Shown piece after piece: positions 24,251 through 33,200 of a stretch of 63,049 nucleotides of DNA. A program made the translations under genes and the position numbers. Position 1 is the stretch's first letter. Every line of letters begins with the position of its first letter. Origin of the DNA: Actinoplanes oryzae (GTDB lineage Bacteria; Actinomycetota; Actinomycetes; Mycobacteriales; Micromonosporaceae); the NCBI RefSeq assembly GCF_030757795.1, contig NZ_JAUQWH010000037.1, positions 1 through 63,049 on the forward strand, given 5' to 3'. Under the pieces are notes generated by a model. That model saw nothing but the letters and a program-made list of their open reading frames with translations. It was not told the DNA's origin and made no database searches.

Positions 24251-25564
24251 TCAGCTGCCCGCCTGGCGCAGCTTCTCGGAGGCGTCGTTCAGGGCCGTCT
24301 GCCACTGGTCCTCGGTCTTGTCGCCGCTGATGATGCTGTTGGCGGTGTCGAAGAGGGTGGCCTTGATGTCGACGCCCTCGACCGGAGCCGTGCTCGCGAA
24401 GCCGCCGACCAGCGCGGCCACGCCGGGCTGCTCGTACAGCTGGTAGAACGTCGCGTTGTCCCCGGTCAGCGTGGCGGCGAGGCCCTTGATCGGCTGGATC
24501 GCGCTGGACCTGGCGAAGATCTTGGCGGCCTCGTCGGAGTACAGGTAGGCGACGAAGTCCTTGGCGGCGTCCTTGTTCTCCGCCGCGCTGGGCACCCACA
24601 CCGACTCGACGGAGGTCGTCAGGTACTGCGCGTCGCCGGTCACCTTGGGCAGCGGGGTCAGGCCCCACGCGAAGCCGCCGGCGCGCGGCGCGTCCTTCAT
24701 CTCGCCGACGATCCAGGTGCCGTTGGGCATGAACAGCGCCTTGTTGTCGAGGATCGACTGCTGGTTCTTGGTGAAGTCCTGCTCGTTGGCGTAGCCCACG
24801 GTGGTGGGGGCCGCGTACGAGAGCAGTTTGGTCGTGATGTCCAGGACCTGCCGGGCCTGCGCGCTCTTCCAGACGTCCTGCTTGTAGGTCATGACGTCGG
24901 TGTAGAACTGCTCGCCGCCGACGTCGGCCAGCAGCGCGAAGAAGTACGAGTCCAGATAGCCCGCCGTCGGGTAGGTGAACAGCGCGATGCCCTCGGCCTT
25001 CGCCTTGTCGCCCAGCGCCCACATCTCGTCCCAGCTCGCCGGGACCGTCCACTTCTTCTGCTCGAACAGGCCCTTGTTGTAGACCAGGCCGGTCGGCGCG
25101 TAGTACATCGGCAGCGCGTAGGTCTTGCCGTCGCCGTAGGGGTCGGTGTTGAGGTTGCCGACGATGCCGTCGACCAGCTTGCTCTTGACCGTCGCCTGCT
25201 CGCCCGGCACTGTCGTGTCCAGCACGCCGGTCAGGTCCTCGAGGCCCTTGTCCTTGATCAGCGTCTCGGTGAGGGCGGCCTTGCGGCCCTGGCCCAGCAC
25301 GACGACGTCGGGGAACTTCCCGGCCTTCATATTGGGGCTGATCTCGTCCTCGATGCTCTTCGAGATCTGCAGCTGGACGTCGAGGCCCGGGTGCTTCGCC
25401 TTGTAGGCGTTGATGACCTCGGTGTACATGTCCTTGCCGTAGCCGCCCTCGAGCGCGGCGACCTTCAAGACCTTGCTGTCCCCGCCGCTGTCGCCACCGC
25501 CACAGCCGGCGAGCAGGCCGAGCGCCGTGACGGCGACTCCCGCCCAGACCAGGGTTTTACGCAT
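24251..25564 (-). CDS. Extracellular sugar-binding lipoprotein of ABC importer
   Basis: A 437-aa family-1 solute-binding protein from ATG 25564 (GAAGGA upstream). A lipoprotein signal with lipobox LLAGC places its cysteine near residue 21, followed by a Gly/Ser/Asp linker. KVLKVAALEGGYGKDM opens the first lobe; YALPMYYAPTGLVYNKGLF and PASWDEMWALGDKAKAEG are the usual hinge and helix blocks, and ENKDAAKDFVAYLYSDEAAK is the C-terminal helix. It captures the sugar outside the membrane and hands it to the two permeases. It is the first gene of the operon and its upstream region holds a TGGCATCGATAACA operator for the LacI-type repressor encoded next. Confidence 0.93.
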   Translation of the reverse strand: MRKTLVWAGVAVTALGLLAGCGGGDSGGDSKVLKVAALEGGYGKDMYTEVINAYKAKHPGLDVQLQISKSIEDEISPNMKAGKFPDVVVLGQGRKAALTETLIKDKGLEDLTGVLDTTVPGEQATVKSKLVDGIVGNLNTDPYGDGKTYALPMYYAPTGLVYNKGLFEQKKWTVPASWDEMWALGDKAKAEGIALFTYPTAGYLDSYFFALLADVGGEQFYTDVMTYKQDVWKSAQARQVLDITTKLLSYAAPTTVGYANEQDFTKNQQSILDNKALFMPNGTWIVGEMKDAPRAGGFAWGLTPLPKVTGDAQYLTTSVESVWVPSAAENKDAAKDFVAYLYSDEAAKIFARSSAIQPIKGLAATLTGDNATFYQLYEQPGVAALVGGFASTAPVEGVDIKATLFDTANSIISGDKTEDQWQTALNDASEKLRQAGS

Positions 25565-25625
25565 GTTATCGGGGTCCTTCCGTGGAGCCGCAGCCCTCGC
25601 GCCGGCCATGGGTGCCGCCGGACGT

Positions 25626-25647
25626 TGTTACGGTGGCATCGATAACA
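25626..25647 (-). promoter_or_regulatory. LacI-type operator upstream of the sugar operon
   Basis: TGTTA (25626-25630), 12 bases, TAACA (25643-25647); the right part TGGCATCGATAACA (25634-25647) has the central CG typical of LacI sites. It lies 62 bp before the binding-protein start, and recurs with one substitution (TGGCATCGGTAACA, 26750-26763) on the other side of the repressor gene. Confidence 0.7.
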
Positions 25648-25712
25648 TCAGGAATCAAGAGTCGTTCACAAATTCGCCATCGGGAGGTTGCCGGGGCCGT
25701 GCGGCCCGTCGG

Positions 25713-26720
25713 TCAGCTCCGGCGCGGGGGCGCGGTGGAGAGGCGCACGGAGAGTGTCGCCTCGGGCACCTCGCTGTCGCCGCCGCCGAGCAGGAGGGCG
25801 ACCGCGGCCTCCCCGGAGTGGTAGAAGTCCTGCCGCACGGTGGTCAGCGGCGGATGGCAATAGGCGGCCAGCGCGATGTCGTCGACGCTGACGATCGACA
25901 CGTCCTCGGGCACGAAGCGGTGCCGCTCGCGCAACGCCTTGATCAGCCCGAAGGCCATCTCGTCGCTGGCCGCGAAGATCGCCGTGACGTCCGGGATCAG
26001 GGCGAGGATCTGCCCCTGCCGGTAGCCGGACTCCGGCGACCAGTCGCCCTCGAGCGGCGGCGGCGCCTCGATCCCGGCCGCCGCCAGGCACTCCTGCCAG
26101 CCCTGCCGCCGCTGGCGTGCCTCGATCCACTCGTCCGGCCCCGCCACGTGCCACACCTGCCGGTGCCCGAGGTCGAGCAGGTGCTGGGTCGCCAGGCGGC
26201 CCGCTTCCTGCTGGTCGATCCCCAGGACCCGGGCGCCTTCCGTACGGGACCCGTCCAGCGTCACGGTGGGGATGTCCCGCGTGATCTCCTCCATCTTCCG
26301 CGTCACCGAGATCAGCGGAACGGCGATGACGATCCCGTCGACGCCCTGGTCGGCCAGCTTGGACAGCGACCGCTCCATCAGGGCGGTGTCGAGCCCCGCG
26401 ATGGTGGCGATGCTGACCGCGTAGCCGGCCCGGCCCGCGGCGGCCTCCACGCCGGCGGTCACCGCGGACCGCGAGTAGTAGCCGCCGGACTGCAGCAGGA
26501 CCAGGCCGAGGGTGTGGCTGCGCCCCGACGACAGCACCCGGGCGGCGTTGTTGAACCGGTAGCCGAGCTGCTCGACGGCCGCCAGCACCCGGCGCCGCGT
26601 CTCGGGGTTGACGTTCGGCGAGTCGCGCAGCGCCCGGGAGACGGTCTGCGCCGACACGCCGGCGGTCCTGGCGACGTCGGCCATGCTGGGCTGCCGGACG
26701 CTCCGGGGGGCCTCACTCAT
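25713..26720 (-). CDS. LacI-family repressor of the glycan locus
   Basis: A 335-aa regulator taken from ATG 26720; upstream ATGs at 26732 and 26750 are in frame, but the latter overlaps the operator. MADVARTAGVSAQTVSRAL is the DNA-binding helix-turn-helix, with the YRFNNAARVLSSGR hinge helix behind it. The rest is a periplasmic-binding-protein-like sugar sensor (LGLVLLQSGGYYSRSA ... VSIVSVDDIALAAYCHPPLTTVRQ). The gene sits between the import operon and the divergent GH35 gene. Copies of one operator flank it, so it probably represses all three units until a fucosyl-galactoside or a product binds. The inducer is inferred from the enzymes, not seen. Confidence 0.92.
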   Translation of the reverse strand: MSEAPRSVRQPSMADVARTAGVSAQTVSRALRDSPNVNPETRRRVLAAVEQLGYRFNNAARVLSSGRSHTLGLVLLQSGGYYSRSAVTAGVEAAAGRAGYAVSIATIAGLDTALMERSLSKLADQGVDGIVIAVPLISVTRKMEEITRDIPTVTLDGSRTEGARVLGIDQQEAGRLATQHLLDLGHRQVWHVAGPDEWIEARQRRQGWQECLAAAGIEAPPPLEGDWSPESGYRQGQILALIPDVTAIFAASDEMAFGLIKALRERHRFVPEDVSIVSVDDIALAAYCHPPLTTVRQDFYHSGEAAVALLLGGGDSEVPEATLSVRLSTAPPRRS

Positions 26721-26740
26721 GGCGAGGATCATAGCGCCGT

Positions 26741-26763
26741 TGTTAAGCATGGCATCGGTAACA
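26741..26763. promoter_or_regulatory. LacI-type operator between repressor and GH35 genes
   Basis: TGTTA (26741-26745), 13 bases, TAACA (26759-26763), including TGGCATCGGTAACA. It ends 12 bp before the GH35 start. TAACAT (26759-26764) is a plausible -10 for a leaderless GH35 mRNA, so a bound repressor would block that promoter directly and could also cover the repressor's own. Confidence 0.7.
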
Positions 26764-26775
26764 TAGCCTCACATC

Positions 26776-28584
26776 GTGATCGAGTCCCGCGCGCCGGAGA
26801 TCGCCCCGGCTCCCCCGACGAGCCCGCCCGCCCTCACCTGGCGCGACCGCCGCCTGCTCCGGCACGGCGCGCGGCACCAGATCCTGTCCGGCGCCCTGCA
26901 CTACTTCCGGGTCCACCCCGAGCTGTGGCGCGACCGGCTGCGGCGGCTGGCGGCGCTGGGTCTCAACACCGTCGACACGTACGTGGCCTGGAACTTCCAC
27001 CAGCCCACGCCCGCCGCCCCGCGCTTCGACGGCTGGCGCGACGTCGAGCGGTTCATCGCCACGGCGGGCGAGGAGGGGCTCGACGTGATCGTGCGCCCGG
27101 GGCCGTACATCTGCGCGGAGTGGTCCAACGGCGGCCTGCCCAGCTGGCTCACCGCCCGCGACACGGCCGTGCGCAGCAGCGACCCGGCCTTCACCGGCCC
27201 GGTCGCGGCCTGGTTCGACGAGCTGATCCCCCGCCTCGCGGCGCTGCAGGCGAGCGCCGGCGGCCCGATCGTCGCGGTGCAGGTCGAGAACGAGTACGGC
27301 AGCTTCGCCGACGACCACGACTACGTCAGCTGGACCAGGGCGGCGCTGGAGTCACGCGGCATCACCGAACTGATGTTCACCGCCGACGGCCCGACCGAGC
27401 TGATGCTCGACGGCGGCACCCTGCCCGGCACGCTGACGGCCGCCACGCTCGGCTCCAAGCCCGAGGCCGCCCGCGCCCTGCTCGCCACGCGCCGCCCCGG
27501 CGAACCGTTCGTCGTCGCCGAGTTCTGGAACGGCTGGTTCGACCACTGGGGCGAGAAGCACCACGTCCGGGGCGTGCCGAGCGCGGTTCGTACGCTCGAG
27601 GGGATCGTCGCCGACGGGGGCAGCGTCAGCCTCTACATGGCCCACGGCGGCACGAACTTCGGGCTCTGGGCGGGCGCCAACGAGGACGCGGGTCGGCTGC
27701 AGCCGACCGTCACCAGCTACGACTCCGACGCGCCGATCGCCGAGGACGGCACGCTGACCCCCAAGTTCCACGCCATGCGCGAGGTGCTCGGCGGCCACGG
27801 CCCGCTGCCGGCCCCGCCGCCCACGCTGCCCGCCGCCACGGTGCCGCTCACGCCCCGCGCAGGGCTGATCGAGGGGCTGCGCGCGGTGCCCGCGCCGGTC
27901 ACCACGGGTCCGCGGCCGGCGACGTTCGAGCAGCTGGGGCTGGACGCGGGGATGGTGCTGCTGACGGCGTACCCGCGAATCCCGCAGGGCGACCACACGC
28001 TCACCGTGACCGACGTGCGCGACCGCGCCACGGTCCTGGCCGACGGAGTCGTGGTGGGCGTGGTCACGACCGCCGAGCCGCGGCTGACCGTCAGCGGCAC
28101 GGGCGCGGCGGTCCGGCTGGAGATCCTGGTGGAGAACCTGGGCCGGGTGAACTACGGGCCGGGGCTGGGCGGCCACAAGGGCGTGCTCGGCCCGGTGCTC
28201 GTCGACCGCCGCATCGTGTACGACTGGCAGAGCACGCCCCTCGCCCTGCAGGACTGGGACGACCAGTCGCTGGCACTGGCCACGGCGGCCGGCGGCCCGG
28301 CAGGCGCGGGCTTCGCGTCGGCGCGCTTCGAGGTGCGCGAGCCGGCGGACACGTTCCTGGCGCTGCCGGGCTCGGGCCGCGGCCTGGCCTGGATCAACGG
28401 CTTCCTGCTGGGCCGCTACTGGAAGATCGGGCCGCAACAGACCCTCTACTGCCCGGCCCCGCTGGTCCGGCCGGGTGCGAACACGGTGACGGTGCTGGAG
28501 CTCGAGCATCGGGGGCCGGTGCTGCAGCTGCGGGCGGCGCCCTCGCTGGGCCCCACCGAGGAGTACGTCGAAGAGTTCGACTGA
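26776..28584 (+). CDS. GH35 beta-galactosidase
   Basis: A 602-aa glycosidase starting at GTG 26776, without a clear ribosome binding site and probably leaderless. ILSGALHYFRVHPELW opens the GH35 barrel. VRPGPYICAEWSNGGLP is a diagnostic block, VQVENEYGSF carries the acid/base Glu, and VVAEFWNGWFDHWG carries the nucleophile Glu. C-terminal beta-sandwich domains (about 350-602) include VENLGRVNYGPGL and the jelly-roll end. No signal peptide is present, so it acts in the cytoplasm on imported oligosaccharides, releasing terminal beta-galactose. The length is normal for compact bacterial GH35. It is divergent from the LacI repressor and converges on rdrB with only 8 bp between stops. Confidence 0.92.
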   Translation: MIESRAPEIAPAPPTSPPALTWRDRRLLRHGARHQILSGALHYFRVHPELWRDRLRRLAALGLNTVDTYVAWNFHQPTPAAPRFDGWRDVERFIATAGEEGLDVIVRPGPYICAEWSNGGLPSWLTARDTAVRSSDPAFTGPVAAWFDELIPRLAALQASAGGPIVAVQVENEYGSFADDHDYVSWTRAALESRGITELMFTADGPTELMLDGGTLPGTLTAATLGSKPEAARALLATRRPGEPFVVAEFWNGWFDHWGEKHHVRGVPSAVRTLEGIVADGGSVSLYMAHGGTNFGLWAGANEDAGRLQPTVTSYDSDAPIAEDGTLTPKFHAMREVLGGHGPLPAPPPTLPAATVPLTPRAGLIEGLRAVPAPVTTGPRPATFEQLGLDAGMVLLTAYPRIPQGDHTLTVTDVRDRATVLADGVVVGVVTTAEPRLTVSGTGAAVRLEILVENLGRVNYGPGLGGHKGVLGPVLVDRRIVYDWQSTPLALQDWDDQSLALATAAGGPAGAGFASARFEVREPADTFLALPGSGRGLAWINGFLLGRYWKIGPQQTLYCPAPLVRPGANTVTVLELEHRGPVLQLRAAPSLGPTEEYVEEFD

Positions 28585-28592
28585 CTGCCCGG

Positions 28593-31160
28593 TCAGAGAA
28601 GGAATCTCGGCGGCCGGTCCGGATCGGACCAGGGCCGCCGGACCACACACTCCCGCACGGTGAAGCGGCGGTTGAGCCCGTTGTTGCGCACCTGATCGAG
28701 CCAGTGCATCGCCTCCATGTCGGTCAGGCCGGCGAGTACCAGCGAGTCGTAGAGAAGCTGGTACTCGCCGGGAAGCCGGCAGTTGAAGACAAGCGGGTCG
28801 TCGGATCCGACCGTCACCGTCAGGGGTGGCAGATCGGGACGCGGCCGCGGCGGGGCCAGCCGCCACAGCGGATGCGCGGACAGGTCGCCCATGTCCCCGA
28901 CCAGCAGATTCGATGTCGGATTGACCTCGACCGCGAGCCCGTTGCGGGCCAGCTCCGACCGCAACGACGTCCCGATCCTCATCAGCGCGTCCACCTCGGC
29001 GACCGGCTCCACCCACTCGGTCCGGCGGCCGCGCCGGAACGACGGGACGTCGGTCAGGAACCGACGCATCAGGACGAGCTGTCGATCGCTCGCCCACGCT
29101 GCCGGTCCGGACGGGAAGCCCGCTGCTTTCAGGAGGTCCTCGTCACTCAGGCCGGCCATCAGCTGTTCCATGTCCAGGGCCGTCACAGGCGCGCCGAACC
29201 AGCGCCGGCTCAGCCGCTCTATCTCCCCGGCCAGATAGGCCAGCCGCGCTCCGTCGGCACCCGCTCCCCGCCGCGCCCACCACGACCATTCCCAGGTGAG
29301 ATCCCAGACCCGGTCCTCCAGCGGCATTGCCACCCGGCCCGCGCGCCGGGCCCAGGCCTCCGGGTCGACGCCCAGGGCCATGCCGTGCCCGATCCGGTCG
29401 CCCTCGCCCATGTCGAGCAGTTGCATCGCCTCGTACACGTGGCGCAGGCCGGTCAGCAGATGAGCGAAGTCCTCCCCCGCGTGTGCGGTGATGCGAAGTG
29501 GTCGTAGCACGTCGCCCCAGCAGCGCCGGACGAATTCCGCGCCCGCGCCCGCGGCCGCGCGGACGTGCCGGACCAGGGGTGCCAGGACCCACGTCGGGAC
29601 CGCCAGTTCGTCCGCACAGATGTCCAGGCCCCGCACGGTTTGCTGGCAGTCCGGCAGGCGGTGCAGGAAATCGCCGAGGATCAGCGCCGCCTGCCGCTGG
29701 CCGGCGAAGTACCTCGCATAGCGGTAGCCGGTCGGATTGACCTCCCGGCTCGGATCCGCGTTCGTGCCGGCGGCGTGTGCGCGGGGGAATCCGGCACCGT
29801 GAGCCCCCGCGCGGTCCTTGAGGAAATGGAGGACCAGGCCGACCTCCGCGCCCGCCGACTTCTTCGCCTCCTTCCGGGCGGCGTCCACCCACGAAAGCAG
29901 TTCCCCCGGTCCCGTGGCCGGGCTGGTACGAACCTCCAGAGACCGGAGCCCCTCCACGCGGCCGCTGGTCACACCGGCCGAGGAGACCTGGAGAAGCGGC
30001 GGCAGCTCGCCGCGGACGGCGGACATCCGCTTGTAGAACCTGATGAAGTACGGGAGACCGGGGGTCAGCGGCCGCTGGGTCAGGTGACGATAGAGCACGG
30101 TACGGACCCGGACCGTCTGCCAGAACAACCGGCTCGCCAGCGGGTCCTCGGTGTTCCGCAGATGGCGGCACAGCGCGACGACGTACCGCTGTTCCGTGCT
30201 GCTTTCGTCGTGGCTGCCGAACAGCGGCTCCAGCGGATCCAGTCGCCTGATCTCCTCGATCTCCCGCAGCCGCTCGGGGCGCGGCGCCCGGACCAGAGCC
30301 CCGTACGCTCCGGGGAGAGCGACATCGCCTGTCCGGCCCGGCGGCACAGCGCCGGTGCTCAGTTCGTGCAGGGACTTGAGGATCAGCGACCAGTTCGCGG
30401 CGCCTGTCGATCGGCGGGCACGGCGGACCACTCCGGGGTCGCTCAGGAAGCGCTCGAACGGTCCGGGGTGCCCCGACGCCACGTACGAACCGAGCAGATA
30501 GCGCGCGACGCTCGCCCGGGCCAGCCACCCGGGGATGCTCCCTCCCTCGTCCAGCACCGCTCCGGGGGCTCCCAGCGACCGGCCGGCCAGATCGGCATGA
30601 GCCATCCGATTGACGATCAGCGACCAGACCTCTCCGAAACCGATCGCGGCACCGACATGCAGATGGGTCTCGGCGAAGCTCCGTGACAGCAGCTCACGCA
30701 CCGGCGGGCAGAGCGGGCCGGGACCGGCGAAGGGATGCCGTCCCGACAGCACCGTGAGCAGATCAGCGGGCAGGGCGAGAGTCAGCCACATCCACCGGCG
30801 GCGGGCATCGGCGGCTTCCGGTGAATCGGTCAGCGGGCCGCCTCGCCGGGCGTTCCGGAAGGCTTGCAGCGGCCACTCCGCGGCGCGCTGCAGATGCCGT
30901 TCCAAAGTCCGGCACCCGATGGCGTCCCCACCGAACCAGGTCTCGTCGCGCAGCGCGGTGAGCTCATCGAGGGACAGTCCCGGCGCGGCGCCGAGAAGCA
31001 CCCGTTCGGCAGCCCGCCAGAGCTTCTTGGTGGCGGCATCGGACATTCCAGGATCGAGGACAGTGACGGGATTGGTGAGCGCGGCTTCGGAGCCGAGCGG
31101 AAAGGCGGCCAGCTCGGCCACGAGGTGGTCGAACGGCAGCCGCGCTGTCCGGCCGAGCAC
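28593..31160 (-). CDS. rdrB: RADAR adenosine-deaminase-like protein RdrB
   Basis: An 855-aa protein, far longer than a housekeeping adenosine deaminase (about 350). It keeps every metallo-deaminase motif in order: THLH (zinc His, residues 165-168), ITAHAGED (557-564, with His560 and the catalytic Glu563), RIGHG (589-593), NPTSN (747-751) and GSDDP (785-789, zinc Asp). Insertions of about 390 and 150 residues separate them, as in RdrB, which builds a large ring of deaminases. The preceding rdrA-like ATPase gene ends 3 bp upstream; GTG 31160 follows GAGGAG within rdrA. In RADAR, phage infection leads to deamination of adenosine to inosine, in RNA or in the ATP/dATP pool according to different studies. 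The residues needed for catalysis are all present. Confidence 0.87.
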   Translation of the reverse strand: MLGRTARLPFDHLVAELAAFPLGSEAALTNPVTVLDPGMSDAATKKLWRAAERVLLGAAPGLSLDELTALRDETWFGGDAIGCRTLERHLQRAAEWPLQAFRNARRGGPLTDSPEAADARRRWMWLTLALPADLLTVLSGRHPFAGPGPLCPPVRELLSRSFAETHLHVGAAIGFGEVWSLIVNRMAHADLAGRSLGAPGAVLDEGGSIPGWLARASVARYLLGSYVASGHPGPFERFLSDPGVVRRARRSTGAANWSLILKSLHELSTGAVPPGRTGDVALPGAYGALVRAPRPERLREIEEIRRLDPLEPLFGSHDESSTEQRYVVALCRHLRNTEDPLASRLFWQTVRVRTVLYRHLTQRPLTPGLPYFIRFYKRMSAVRGELPPLLQVSSAGVTSGRVEGLRSLEVRTSPATGPGELLSWVDAARKEAKKSAGAEVGLVLHFLKDRAGAHGAGFPRAHAAGTNADPSREVNPTGYRYARYFAGQRQAALILGDFLHRLPDCQQTVRGLDICADELAVPTWVLAPLVRHVRAAAGAGAEFVRRCWGDVLRPLRITAHAGEDFAHLLTGLRHVYEAMQLLDMGEGDRIGHGMALGVDPEAWARRAGRVAMPLEDRVWDLTWEWSWWARRGAGADGARLAYLAGEIERLSRRWFGAPVTALDMEQLMAGLSDEDLLKAAGFPSGPAAWASDRQLVLMRRFLTDVPSFRRGRRTEWVEPVAEVDALMRIGTSLRSELARNGLAVEVNPTSNLLVGDMGDLSAHPLWRLAPPRPRPDLPPLTVTVGSDDPLVFNCRLPGEYQLLYDSLVLAGLTDMEAMHWLDQVRNNGLNRRFTVRECVVRRPWSDPDRPPRFLL

Positions 31161-31163
31161 TGG

Positions 31164-33200
31164 TCAGCTCCTCGCGCCCGGGGCCGCCGGTGGGTCCAGA
31201 TCCGCCGGCCAGTGCTCCGCGCCGACCTCCCACAGCCGCTCCCGCCGCTTCGCCGTGATGCGGCGCTGGATGGGCTCGTCGTCCGGAATCAATCCGTCCG
31301 GCGGGGGACCCGTGAACCCCATCTCCTCGGTGCAGAGGGCACCCACCGCGACTCGCCAGCCGGACCGCACTCCCGGCCGCCCCTCGGGCAGCAGGTCGAG
31401 CTCGCGGACGAGGCGTTCCCACGAATCGGCAGCGACGGGCAGGAGGACCGAGGTCTCGGTGTTGGTCATGGCTTCGAGCAGCAGGCTCGTCATCGCGGCC
31501 AGCCAGCTGCCGTGCCAGGTGTTGACCCCCTCCTCGGGCCACTTGTTCTGGGCGTCCCGCACCGCCTGCTGCATCCGCTCCCACCCCCAGAACCGCGAGT
31601 GGAGGAGGACGGGCCAGGGGAAGATTCCCAGTTCCTGTGCCTCGGGCGAGAGGTAGACCGTGTACCGCTGCAGGGGTTCCCTCTCGAACATGAGCGGTTT
31701 CGCCTCGTCGCCCAGCAGGTCAGCCGTTCCCGCGTAGATCAGCGAGTCGCGGGAACCGAGTCTCATGCTGCCGCCCGTCACCTGCCACCGGCTGAACCAG
31801 ACCGTACGGATCCGATGCCGGGGACCCAGCCGCTCCACATCCTCGAACTGTCGCGGGAGGGCCGATGCGGGCTCCTCTCCCGCGTCCGCGCGTGGGACCA
31901 GCTCGATGAGCTGGTCGCGAACGACGTCCTGCAGGGCCTTCGGCCCCACACCGCCCTGCGCCCGGGCCTGCATGTCGAGGTCGACCACCTGTCGCATCGT
32001 CAGCCGCAGCGCCCAGGGCCAGGAGAAGTTCCTCGCCATGTTGGAGGAGACGACCTTCGGCTGGCGCAGCCAGGCCAGTCCGGCGGTATCGAGGGATGCC
32101 CCGTCGACCTGGACCTCGTCCGGTGCCAGCTGGAAGACTCTCAGCAGGTCACCGAGTTCCTCCCCGTCCGGCGCGGTGAGCGGCCGGAACCGGACCACCC
32201 GGCCAGGCATCAGTCGTTCCAGCTCGATGCGCTGATGCGGTGGTATGTGCTTGCGCATCGCGCTCGCCGCGAGCACGTCAGCCAGCCGCCTCTCCTCCTC
32301 CTCGAGACCGTCCGGACCGGCGACCTCACGCAGCTCCTTCCGATACCGCAGCCGCAGCACGGTTCTCAGCAGCTCCGCATCCGCCGCCAGCAGGACGAAC
32401 AGATGCGGCGAGTGGACCGCACGGAGCAACTGCAGCAGTTCGACGCATGCTGTGGGGTTCAGGTCCAGATCGTCCACCGGAAGGACGAAGAGGGGCCGGT
32501 CCAGTCGCTGCGACACGGCGAGGACGTTGCTCAGCCTGGCGAGCGCCCCGGCGAACTGTTCGTTGAGGTTCAGCCGGGCCCGCTCCGTCCGGCGCGTCTC
32601 GACGGCCGGGGTGTCCGGGTCGAGGCTCGCCGCCCGCCGGCTCCAGCCGGGCCGGAAGGCGACCGCGACCGCCTCCTGCAGTCCCTGCAGTTCTCCCATC
32701 GCCTGGTGATAGGGATCGCCCGGGCTCAGCAGGCCGACCGGATCGTCCGGCCCGGCCGGGCGGGACACGAGCTCGCCTGTCGTCTCCTCGAGCCGGGAAA
32801 GGACGGCACCGAGAAGATTGGTGCTCGGCGAGAGCGGCTCCATGTCGATCGTCTCCAGCCAGACCAGATGCCGCGCGAGCTCGTCCAGGTCACGGTTGCC
32901 GCTGGGCTCCCGGTCCGGGCCGAGCGCCTGGAAGAGGCTGAGCAGCAAGGTGGTCTTGCCAGTGCCACGCTGCCCACCGACCAGCACGGTGGTGGCCGCC
33001 CGATCCCTGTCCAGGAACGGACCCGCACCCTGGTCGCGCCGGCCCTTCGGCTGCGCCACGCCGGGAGCCTCGGCGGCACGTCTCAAGAGGCCGACGATCC
33101 TGTCGAAGGCCGCTCGCTGCTGATGATCGAGGCTCTGGTAGCTGAGAGGGCGTGCCTCGGGCCGCAGCCGCGCGTCCCGGTCAGGCTCGGTCGTCGTCAT
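31164..33200 (-). CDS. rdrA: RADAR P-loop ATPase RdrA
   Basis: A 678-aa ATPase from ATG 33200, six bases after GGAGGAGG. The Walker A motif GGQRGTGKTT lies at residues 75-84 and the Walker B region FVLPVDDLDL at 238-247, with the double Asp typical of KAP/AAA-like STAND ATPases. LLRAVHSPHLFVLLAADAELL follows as a sensor-1-like strand. The C-terminal ~330 residues have no recognised family and presumably interact with RdrB and the trigger. It is shorter than my recollection of enterobacterial RdrA, mostly at the C-terminus. Immediate coupling to rdrB is the defining RADAR arrangement. Alone it could be any KAP-type NTPase; the pairing makes the call. It is divergent from a two-TM/CBS-like gene. 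Confidence 0.83.
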   Translation of the reverse strand: MTTTEPDRDARLRPEARPLSYQSLDHQQRAAFDRIVGLLRRAAEAPGVAQPKGRRDQGAGPFLDRDRAATTVLVGGQRGTGKTTLLLSLFQALGPDREPSGNRDLDELARHLVWLETIDMEPLSPSTNLLGAVLSRLEETTGELVSRPAGPDDPVGLLSPGDPYHQAMGELQGLQEAVAVAFRPGWSRRAASLDPDTPAVETRRTERARLNLNEQFAGALARLSNVLAVSQRLDRPLFVLPVDDLDLNPTACVELLQLLRAVHSPHLFVLLAADAELLRTVLRLRYRKELREVAGPDGLEEEERRLADVLAASAMRKHIPPHQRIELERLMPGRVVRFRPLTAPDGEELGDLLRVFQLAPDEVQVDGASLDTAGLAWLRQPKVVSSNMARNFSWPWALRLTMRQVVDLDMQARAQGGVGPKALQDVVRDQLIELVPRADAGEEPASALPRQFEDVERLGPRHRIRTVWFSRWQVTGGSMRLGSRDSLIYAGTADLLGDEAKPLMFEREPLQRYTVYLSPEAQELGIFPWPVLLHSRFWGWERMQQAVRDAQNKWPEEGVNTWHGSWLAAMTSLLLEAMTNTETSVLLPVAADSWERLVRELDLLPEGRPGVRSGWRVAVGALCTEEMGFTGPPPDGLIPDDEPIQRRITAKRRERLWEVGAEHWPADLDPPAAPGARS

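Noticed and set aside
28581..28596. Bidirectional terminator between GH35 and rdrB
   Set aside because: The stem CTGAC/GTCAG has only 5 pairs and spans both stop codons; too weak to call.
25473..29507. A very long open frame on the plus strand across the binding-protein, LacI and GH35 genes
   Set aside because: It is antisense to the binding protein and repressor and out of frame with GH35, all of which have clear family motifs. Its translation is Arg/Pro/Ala-rich without motifs, a common artefact of high GC content. The same applies to long frames opposite the genes at 17672-20011 and 50121-53510.
28593..31160. Reading the 855-aa protein as a housekeeping adenosine or AMP deaminase
   Set aside because: It is more than twice the usual length for adenosine deaminase, with insertions of about 390 and 150 residues between motifs, and is coupled to a P-loop ATPase; both fit RdrB better.
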